From Planctomycetota bacterium (GTDB taxonomy: Bacteria > Planctomycetota > UBA1135 > UBA2386): a stretch of 5,453 bases of DNA. This document shows positions 1 through 4,694 of the stretch, one piece after another. Every line of letters begins with the position of its first letter. The first letter of the stretch is position 1. The notes under the pieces were generated by a model. The model worked only from the letters and a program-made list of their open reading frames with translations, searched no databases and had not been told where the DNA came from. The DNA is taken from contig CANGSN010000237.1 in assembly GCA_947455805.1 (NCBI GenBank), positions 1-5,453 on the forward strand. Direction: 5' to 3'. The translations under genes were made by a program, and so were the position numbers.

Positions 1-369
1 CGCAGGTTCACGGCGTTGGCGATCGAACTCGATCCGCCGCCTGCCGCGGGCGACAAGCCCGAAGGCGGCAAGCCTGGTGACGGCACGCAGGCGGCCGGCG
101 GGCGTCCCGGCGCCGCGATCGTGCTCGGCGGCATGTTCGCGAACAACGCCGGGATGCGCGCCGGTTTCGGCGACCTGGCGTTGAGCGTGTGCAACTGGCT
201 GGTCGAGCGGAAGGTGCTGCTCGGCATCAAGAGCAGCCGCTACGAAGCGAAGCACCTGGCCCTGCAGCCGCCGCAGCGCGGACGCATCTTCTGGTTCCTG
301 ATCGCCGGGGTGCCCGGCGTGTTCCTGGTGCTCGGCGTCACCGTCGTGATGCTGCGACGGAGGCAGTGA
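1..369 (+). CDS. GldG-like ABC transporter auxiliary membrane protein, C-terminal end (partial)
   Basis: The frame is open from the left edge, so the true start lies outside and only the last 122 residues are seen. The order is a Pro/Gly/Lys/Ala-rich low-complexity linker (about residues 10-37), a short hydrophobic beta segment with 'AIVLGGMFANN', then 'LSVCNWLVERK', a short link, and one C-terminal transmembrane segment (about residues 97-117) ending in 'MLRRRQ', a positive-inside anchor. In the GldG family (auxiliary component of ABC-2 type transporters first linked to gliding motility) the large periplasmic domain ends with a similar 'G...FasN..N..l..n.vnWL' block and a final membrane helix followed by Arg residues. 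The directly coupled DUF4340 gene supports this, since the two families are usual neighbours. What the transporter moves is unknown, and gliding should not be assumed. The family call rests on the C-terminal pattern and context only. Confidence 0.75.
   Translation, partial: RRFTALAIELDPPPAAGDKPEGGKPGDGTQAAGGRPGAAIVLGGMFANNAGMRAGFGDLALSVCNWLVERKVLLGIKSSRYEAKHLALQPPQRGRIFWFLIAGVPGVFLVLGVTVVMLRRRQ
359..363 (+). promoter_or_regulatory. Shine-Dalgarno GGAGG for the DUF4340 gene
   Basis: GGAGG lies 5 bases before the ATG at 369, inside the end of the upstream gene. It is the clearest ribosome binding site in the window. It fixes the DUF4340 start at 369 rather than at in-frame codons further upstream, and the TGATG stop/start overlap at 367-371 points to coupled translation. 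Confidence 0.8.
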
Positions 370-2180
370 TGAACGGCAAGATCCTGGTGTTGCTGCTGGC
401 GCTCGTCGCCGGCCTCGTCGCCGTCCTCTACTTCACCGACGAGAAGCCGCCGGTGAGCAAGGTGGCGCAGGCCAACGTGCTCGACGGCCGCACGCTGATG
501 GACTGCAAGTGGCTGCGCTGGAGCCTGAAGAACCGGCCGCCGGTCGAGGTCACGCGGCGCAAGGACGGCCTGTTCGACATCACCGAGCCGCTCGTCGACC
601 TGGCGTCGTCGGCGCGCATGAAGCAGCTGATCGACGCGTGGGATCCGGCGCGCATGCAGGCGGCGAACGTCGGCGACGACGCACAGAGCCTGCAGGCCGC
701 GGGCCTCGACGTGCCGGAAGCGAAGCTCGCGGCGCACTGGCCGGACGGCACGACGATCGAGGTCGACGTCGGTGGCCAGGGCCCGCTCGGCGACCGCGAG
801 ACGCGCTACGTGCGCCGCGCCGGCAAGGTGTTCGTCGCCCACGCAGTGCTGCTCGAGAGCCTGCGCATGGGGCTCGACGACCTGCGCGAGCGCGTCGTGT
901 TCCGCAGCGCCTTCACGCAGGCGAACGAACTGCAGATCGACCAGCGCCTCGCTTCCGGCCAGCGCGAGAAGCTGCACCTACGCCGCGCCGGCGACTGGCA
1001 GCTGGTGGCGCCGGTCGCCGGCCGCGCCGATCCCGAGCAGGCGCAGGTGCTGGTCAGCCAGGTGCTGGGCCTGCGCATCGACGACTTCGTCACCGGCAAG
1101 TTCGAGCTGCCGAGCGAAGAGCCGACGCTCGTCGTCACCGTCGACAGCGACGTCGGCCAGGAGTCGGTGCGCCTGTGGGAGCGCGGCGGCCAGCTGCTCG
1201 GCTACCAGGCGGAACGCAAGCTGGCGTTCGTGCTGGCCGACAACCAGTACTCGAACGTGTTCACCGGCGCCGTCGACCGCCTGCGCGCGCGCGTGCTGAT
1301 CCCGGTCGCCGGCTCGATGTTCGAGAGCCTCGCCGAGTTCGTCGTCGATCCGGGCCAGGGCCGCGATCGCGTGCGGCTGGTGCGCGATTCGATCGCCAGC
1401 GGCTGGCGCCTGGTCGAGCCGATCGAAGCCGCGGCCGCCGACACGGCGGTCGCCGAGGGCGCACACGCGCTGCAGCAGCTGCTGGCGATGCGCTTCGTCG
1501 ACGAGCCGACCACGTTCGCGTCCCGCGCCGAGGACCCGCGCTTCGGCCTGCTGCCGAAGGACCGCCTGGTCGTCACCGTGAAGAGCCACGGCCAGCAGAA
1601 ACCGGTCGTCTTGTGGCTCGGCGCCGAAGCCGAGTTCGCCGGCCTCGCCGCCCGCTACGCCTGCCGCGCCGACGAGCCGAACACGGTCGTGTTGGTGCCG
1701 CGCGACAGCACGCAGCCGCTGCAGCGCTCGTTCGAGGCCTACTGCGCGCTGCGCATCGTGCAGATCACGCCGCCGATCGAACGCCTCGACCTCGAGCGCG
1801 CGGACGGCAGCGCGCGCCGCTTCGAGAACGTCGACGGCGCCTGGCGCCTGACCGCCGGCGGCCCGGCCAAAGACCGCCCGGAGGTCGGCGAACTGGCCCA
1901 CGACGAACTGCGCGACCTGGTCGGCACGCGCGCCGTCGACGTGCGCGGCGAGGCGTTCCGCACGCCGGCGTTCGTCGTCAAGCTGATGCGCCGCACGGGC
2001 GACGAGTTCGGCCGCCTGCTGGTCCACGACCGCGGCCTCGATGCGCGCGGCGAGCCGCAGTCGCTGCTGCTGCAGTTCCTGCCGGCGGGTTCGGACCAGA
2101 AGCCACTGCCGATCGCGTTCGAGATCGGCTCGGCCACCAAGCATTCGCTGAGCCAGCGACTGCGCGAGCTCTGGCAGTAG
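369..2180 (+). CDS. DUF4340 domain-containing membrane-anchored protein
   Basis: The product has 603 residues. An N-terminal hydrophobic helix (residues 4-21) follows a short Lys-containing N-terminus and lacks an obvious cleavage site, so it probably anchors a large periplasmic region. The rest looks like repeated alpha/beta modules. Each has a strand pair ending in a 'W.L..P' type motif (W210-QLVAP, W346-RLVEP, W492-RLTAG, and the weaker F69-DITEP), then a helix with regularly spaced Leu, then a strand such as 'TLVVTVDS' or 'RLVVTVKS', and 'VRLWE' or 'VVLWLG'. This is typical of DUF4340, which normally sits beside GldG-like and ABC-2 permease genes. The start at 369 overlaps the upstream stop and has a GGAGG site 5 bases before it. 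The likely role is an auxiliary, envelope-facing part of an ABC-2 type transporter; its biochemical function is not established. No catalytic motif is visible. The next gene begins 36 bases after the stop. Confidence 0.85.
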   Translation: MNGKILVLLLALVAGLVAVLYFTDEKPPVSKVAQANVLDGRTLMDCKWLRWSLKNRPPVEVTRRKDGLFDITEPLVDLASSARMKQLIDAWDPARMQAANVGDDAQSLQAAGLDVPEAKLAAHWPDGTTIEVDVGGQGPLGDRETRYVRRAGKVFVAHAVLLESLRMGLDDLRERVVFRSAFTQANELQIDQRLASGQREKLHLRRAGDWQLVAPVAGRADPEQAQVLVSQVLGLRIDDFVTGKFELPSEEPTLVVTVDSDVGQESVRLWERGGQLLGYQAERKLAFVLADNQYSNVFTGAVDRLRARVLIPVAGSMFESLAEFVVDPGQGRDRVRLVRDSIASGWRLVEPIEAAAADTAVAEGAHALQQLLAMRFVDEPTTFASRAEDPRFGLLPKDRLVVTVKSHGQQKPVVLWLGAEAEFAGLAARYACRADEPNTVVLVPRDSTQPLQRSFEAYCALRIVQITPPIERLDLERADGSARRFENVDGAWRLTAGGPAKDRPEVGELAHDELRDLVGTRAVDVRGEAFRTPAFVVKLMRRTGDEFGRLLVHDRGLDARGEPQSLLLQFLPAGSDQKPLPIAFEIGSATKHSLSQRLRELWQ

Positions 2181-2199
2181 TTCCGCGTGGTGGCGCGGC

Positions 2200-2205
2200 T
2201 AAGCT
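2200..2205 (+). promoter_or_regulatory. candidate -10 element (TAAGCT) for the EVE-domain gene
   Basis: TAAGCT fits TAnnnT and ends 11 bases before the ATG at 2217, so transcription would begin at or very near the start codon. No Shine-Dalgarno sequence precedes this ATG, and no convincing -35 box is seen. The same 'GCTAnnnT' arrangement precedes clpS. This is inferred from sequence only. Confidence 0.35.
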
Positions 2206-2216
2206 GCCGCGCGCCC

Positions 2217-2822
2217 ATGGCGACCCAGAAGCAGCAGCAAGGCAAGCAGCAGCAGCAAGGCAAGCAGCAGCAGCAAGGCAAGGCCAAGCCACCGAAGGTC
2301 GGCAACGGCGGCAGCGTGGCACCGAGCCCGAAGGCGAACGGCGCGCGACCGCGCCGGTACTGGTTGTTCAAGTCGGAGCCCGACAGCTACTCGTTCGCGC
2401 AGTTCCAGCAGGACGGCCGCACGTTCTGGCACGGGGTCCGCAACTACCAGGCGCGCAACCTGCTGCGGGACGAGATCCAGGTCGGCGACGGCGTGCTCTT
2501 CTACCACAGCAACGCCGAGCCGATGGCGATCGTCGGCATCGCCGAGGTCGTGCGCGGCGGCTATCCCGACGCCACGGCGTTCGAGCCGAAGAGCGACTAC
2601 CACGATCCGGACAGCGACCCGAGCGATCCGACGTGGTTCCAGGTCGACATCGCCTGCCGCGGTGCGATGCGCGAGCCGGTGACGCGCGAACGCTGCAAGC
2701 AGGAACCCGCCCTCGCCGACATGGTGCTGCTGCAGCGCGGCAGCCGCCTGTCGGTGCAACCGGTGACCGCCGACGAGTGGCGCACGATCCTCCGCCTCGG
2801 CGGCGCCACCGAATCCTGGTGA
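2217..2822 (+). CDS. EVE domain-containing protein (PUA-like, THYN1 type)
   Basis: The product has 201 residues from the ATG at 2217. An in-frame GTG at 2187 would add ten residues, but ATG is preferred because the candidate -10 lies between the two. Residues 1-47 are a basic, Gln/Lys/Gly/Pro-rich, probably disordered tail with a 'KQQQQG' tandem repeat. Residues 48-195 are an almost canonical EVE domain: 'YWLFKSEPDSYSF' (48-60), 'WHGVRNYQARNLLR' (71-84), 'GDGVLFYHSN' (90-99), 'IVGIAEVV' (105-112), 'YPDATAFE' (116-123), 'RLSVQPVTADEW' (177-188). EVE domains belong to the PUA-like fold. They are thought to bind modified bases in DNA or RNA, and in prokaryotes they often belong to modification-dependent restriction enzymes. 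This one is stand-alone with no nuclease domain, like bacterial THYN1 homologues, whose role is unclear. No restriction genes flank it. The domain call is firm; the ligand is unknown. Confidence 0.93.
   Translation: MATQKQQQGKQQQQGKQQQQGKAKPPKVGNGGSVAPSPKANGARPRRYWLFKSEPDSYSFAQFQQDGRTFWHGVRNYQARNLLRDEIQVGDGVLFYHSNAEPMAIVGIAEVVRGGYPDATAFEPKSDYHDPDSDPSDPTWFQVDIACRGAMREPVTRERCKQEPALADMVLLQRGSRLSVQPVTADEWRTILRLGGATESW
2229..2282 (+). repeat. in-frame minisatellite coding (K)QQQQG repeats
   Basis: There are three tandem units of AAG-(CAG)n-CAA-GGC. The first (2229-2243) is 15 bases with two CAG codons. The second (2244-2261) and third (2262-2279) are identical 18-base units with three CAG codons, followed by a final AAG. 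The identity of the units, including the single CAA in each, indicates recent duplication or replication slippage. Unit size is a multiple of three, so copy-number change keeps the EVE frame. Confidence 0.95.
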
Positions 2823-2871
2823 CCTGTCTGCACGCGGCGTCGCCAGCGAACGACCAACCCCCGATCCGACG

Positions 2872-3741
2872 ATGAACCTCCGACCCTTCCTGCTGCTCCT
2901 CGGTGCGACCGCCTTCGCGGCCTGCACCGCCACCTCCGAGCCCGGTTTCGACACGCCGGAGTCGGCGCTCCACGACACCGCCGCCGACGTCTACCTGGTC
3001 AGCAACCTGAACGGCGCGCCGCTGGCGAAGGACAACAACGGTTACATCGCGCGCGTGCAGCCCGACGGCGGCATGCAGCGCCACTGGATCCAGGGTGGCA
3101 AGAACGGCGTCACGCTGCACGCGCCGAAGGGCATGGCCATCGTCGGCGACGTGCTGTGGGTCGCCGACATCGACGTCGTGCGCAAATTCGACCGCACCAG
3201 CGGGGCGCCGCTCGGCGAGGTCGCGATCGCCGGCAGCACGTTCCTGAACGACGTCAGCGCCGGCCCCGACGGCAACGTCTACGTGACCGACACCGGCCTC
3301 GACGCGTCGTTCGCTTCGACCGGCACCGACGCCATCTGGCGCATCGCCAAGGACGGCAGCGTGCGCGCGCTGGCACAGGGCGTCGAACTCGGCCAGCCGA
3401 ACGGCCTCGTCGCGCGCGACCGCGGCGTCTACGTCGTCAGCTGGCGCGACGGCACCTTCTACGAGGTCGACTACGACGGCCGCCGCACCGACCTCGGCCG
3501 CGCCCCGCAGGCCCAGCTCGACGGCCTCGTGCGCTTCGTGCGCGACGGTGGCAAGGGCGCTGGCGAGTGGCTGTCGACGTCGTGGGCCGGCAAGTGCGTC
3601 TACCGCTTCGACCTGTCGGGCGGCTGCAGCACGCTGCCGGTGCGCTACGAGCAGCCGGCCGACTGCGGGCTCGACCAGCAGCGCGGTCGCCTGCTGGTGC
3701 CGCTGTTCGGCGCCAACCGTCTCGAGATCCTGCCGCTGTGA
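2872..3741 (+). CDS. SMP-30/gluconolactonase-like beta-propeller lipoprotein
   Basis: The product has 289 residues. Residues 1-18 form a signal peptide: Arg at 4, the hydrophobic run 'FLLLLGATAFAA', then Cys18, a lipoprotein-like cleavage site 'FAAC' with atypical Phe at -3. Residues 38-289 show repeated beta-propeller blades: 'HAPKGMAIVGDVLWVADI' (83-100), 'FLNDVSAGPDGNVYVTDTG' (124-142), 'QPNGLVARDRGVYVVSW' (175-191), 'LDGLVRF' (216-222), 'GRLLVPLFGANRLEILPL' (272-289). The LND, PNGL and DGL motifs match SMP-30/gluconolactonase-like proteins, where such Asn and Asp residues can hold a divalent metal (N177 and D217 are the likely counterparts here). The N-terminal metal-binding Glu of true SMP-30 enzymes is not apparent, so lactonase activity is not assured; an envelope-anchored binding or enzymatic role is equally possible. 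The gene starts 49 bases after the EVE gene without a Shine-Dalgarno sequence, and nothing links the two functionally. Confidence 0.8.
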   Translation: MNLRPFLLLLGATAFAACTATSEPGFDTPESALHDTAADVYLVSNLNGAPLAKDNNGYIARVQPDGGMQRHWIQGGKNGVTLHAPKGMAIVGDVLWVADIDVVRKFDRTSGAPLGEVAIAGSTFLNDVSAGPDGNVYVTDTGLDASFASTGTDAIWRIAKDGSVRALAQGVELGQPNGLVARDRGVYVVSWRDGTFYEVDYDGRRTDLGRAPQAQLDGLVRFVRDGGKGAGEWLSTSWAGKCVYRFDLSGGCSTLPVRYEQPADCGLDQQRGRLLVPLFGANRLEILPL

Positions 3742-3767
3742 GCCGGCTCGCCGGCGCCCCGCCGGCT
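3741..3767 (+). terminator. GC-rich hairpin just after the propeller gene, possible terminator
   Basis: AGCCGGC (3741-3747) and GCCGGCT (3761-3767) form a perfect 7-bp stem with a 13-base loop, starting at the last base of the stop codon. Only TTCC follows, not a T-run, so this is not a classical intrinsic terminator. It could be a weak terminator or an RNA-stabilising stem between two transcription units. Confidence 0.3.
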
Positions 3768-3788
3768 TCCCGCCGCCGTCGCCGTCGC

Positions 3789-3794
3789 TACAGT
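3789..3794 (+). promoter_or_regulatory. candidate -10 element (TACAGT) for clpS
   Basis: TACAGT fits TAnnnT and ends 9 bases before the clpS ATG at 3804. A poor -35 candidate (TTCCCG, 3767-3772) lies 16 bases upstream. With no ribosome binding site before the ATG, a leaderless or very short-leader transcript is the simplest reading. It follows the hairpin at 3741-3767, which fits clpS starting a new transcription unit. Confidence 0.4.
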
Positions 3795-3803
3795 GAGCGA
3801 GCC

Positions 3804-4103
3804 ATGCTCGTCCGCGCCGCCACCAAAGAGAAGACCGACACCAAGACGTCGTCGCAGACCTCGCTGGCGAAACCGTGGAAGGTGATCGTGCACGACGATC
3901 CGGTGACGCTGATGAACTACGTCACCAAGGTGCTGATGCAGGTGTTCGGCTACGGCAAGGAGAAGGCGCACCGGCTGATGATGGAGGTGCACCAGAGCGG
4001 CCGTTCGGTCGTCTGGACCGGCGCCCGCGAGCAGGCCGAGATCCACGCGCAGAAGCTGCAGTCGCACCACCTGCTGACGACGCTCGAGGTCGACGATGCG
4101 TGA
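3804..4103 (+). CDS. clpS: ClpS, ATP-dependent Clp protease adaptor
   Basis: The product has 99 residues, normal for ClpS. ClpS recognises N-terminal destabilising residues and hands substrates to the ClpA or ClpC unfoldase of the cytoplasmic Clp protease. A flexible, Lys/Thr/Ser-rich N-terminal tail (1-23) is followed by the core 'PWKVIVHDDPVTLMNYV' (24-40), 'VFGYGKEKAHRLMMEVHQSGR' split at 47-57 and 58-67, 'REQAEIHAQKL' (75-85) and 'LLTTLE' (90-95). By alignment with E. coli ClpS, pocket residues D35, M40, M62, V65 and H66 correspond to D31, M37, M59, V62 and H63. E. coli N34 is replaced by His30, and the loop after the Asp pair is one residue longer ('PVTL'), as in actinobacterial ClpS. 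The ATG at 3804 gives the expected tail length and is preceded by a candidate -10. The partner unfoldase gene is not in the window. A DUF2017-like gene follows 66 bases later. Confidence 0.95.
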   Translation: MLVRAATKEKTDTKTSSQTSLAKPWKVIVHDDPVTLMNYVTKVLMQVFGYGKEKAHRLMMEVHQSGRSVVWTGAREQAEIHAQKLQSHHLLTTLEVDDA

Positions 4104-4155
4104 ACCTCGTCGATTGGCGGTGCGCTGGCTGGTTTCGCGTCGCCACGGCGTCGCC

Positions 4156-4159
4156 GAGG
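4156..4159 (+). promoter_or_regulatory. weak Shine-Dalgarno GAGG before the DUF2017-like gene
   Basis: GAGG lies 10 bases before the ATG at 4170 and 4 bases before an in-frame TTG at 4164. The spacing is somewhat long for the ATG and short for the TTG, so it does not decide firmly between them; they differ by only two residues. Confidence 0.35.
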
Positions 4160-4169
4160 CGCGTTGACC

Positions 4170-4685
4170 ATGTGGGCTGCCCGCTTCGACGAAGGCTTCG
4201 TGTTCGGCGACCTGACGCCGGCCAGTGTCGACACGCTGAAGGGCGTGCCGATGCTGATCGAGAGTTCCGACGCGCGCGTGCGTTCGCGCTTGCTGCCGGA
4301 GACCTGTGACGACCCGGACGACGAAGAGCAGTGGCGCCGCCATTCGGTGCCCGAGCTCGAGCGGCTGTTCCTGTCGCGGGCGCAACTGGTCCGCCGCGAC
4401 CTCGCCGGCCTGCGACCGATGGCGAAGTCCGGCAACCAGCTGCTGCTGATCCCGGACGGCCACGTCGCCGCCTGGCTGGCGGCGTTGAACGCGGCGCGGC
4501 TCGCGCTCTACGTGCTCGCCGAGCTGTCGGCCGAGGTCATGGAGCCGGAGAACTTCGACCAGGCGTCGCAAAAGCAGCAGGAGGCGCTGCTGCGCATCCA
4601 CCTGCTGGCGGAGATCCAGTCGGTGCTGCTCGGCGACCTCGACCTCGAATCGGCCGGACCGTTCGGCGACTTCGTCATCGAGTAG
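4170..4685 (+). CDS. DUF2017-like protein encoded next to clpS
   Basis: The product has 171 residues from the ATG at 4170; TTG at 4164 would add two. It is soluble and mainly helical, with no signal peptide or membrane segment. Recognisable DUF2017 features, compared from memory with actinobacterial members, are 'SRLLPETCDDPDDEEQWR' (39-56), which parallels 'aRLFPdaY.DpddeaaeeFR'; a helix 'LERLFLSRAQLVRRDL' (63-78); 'AWLAALNAARLALYVLAEL' (101-119), which parallels 'qWLgaLNDlRLtlGtrL'; and a final helical region 'KQQEALLRIHLLAEIQSVLL' (135-154). DUF2017 genes lie beside clpS in Actinobacteria, including mycobacteria, and the same neighbourhood here strengthens the call. The function is not established; a role with ClpS or in protein turnover is inferred from context only. 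The gene is in the same frame as clpS. Its stop is 9 bases from the stop of the opposing gene. An unrelated helical protein remains possible. Confidence 0.65.
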   Translation: MWAARFDEGFVFGDLTPASVDTLKGVPMLIESSDARVRSRLLPETCDDPDDEEQWRRHSVPELERLFLSRAQLVRRDLAGLRPMAKSGNQLLLIPDGHVAAWLAALNAARLALYVLAELSAEVMEPENFDQASQKQQEALLRIHLLAEIQSVLLGDLDLESAGPFGDFVIE

Positions 4686-4694
4686 CGCGCCGGC

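Noticed and set aside
1282..1294. Alternating purine-pyrimidine run (TGCGCGCGCGCGT) as a Z-DNA or regulatory site
   Set aside because: It lies within a coding region as Leu-Arg-Ala-Arg-Val codons, and such runs are expected at this base composition.
978..2144. Long open frame on the - strand opposite the DUF4340 gene
   Set aside because: Its product is rich in Arg, Ala, Gln and His with no recognisable motifs. It is the antisense shadow expected in high-GC DNA, and the + strand frame has a domain match, an SD site and coupling.
2187..2216. GTG at 2187 as an upstream start for the EVE gene
   Set aside because: It would add only ten residues outside the domain, has no SD site, and lies upstream of the candidate -10 at 2200-2205. 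It cannot be excluded if transcription comes from further upstream.
2223..2290. CRISPR-like or attachment-site repeat
   Set aside because: Units are contiguous with no spacers, in frame, and encode a simple peptide repeat, which fits a coding minisatellite.
2199..2330. Poly-Leu hydrophobic stretch on the - strand resembling a membrane helix
   Set aside because: It is the reverse reading of the CAG-rich repeat (CTG = Leu), so the hydrophobicity is an artefact of the repeat.
2217..2822. EVE gene as part of a modification-dependent restriction or defence island
   Set aside because: There is no nuclease, helicase, methyltransferase or mobile-element gene beside it. The neighbours are transporter and housekeeping-type genes, and the protein resembles stand-alone THYN1-type members.
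509..2875. Very long + strand frame spanning the DUF4340 and EVE genes
   Set aside because: The product is almost entirely Arg/Ala/Pro/Gly, typical of an out-of-frame reading of GC-rich coding sequence. Both overlapped genes have clear family signatures in their own frames.
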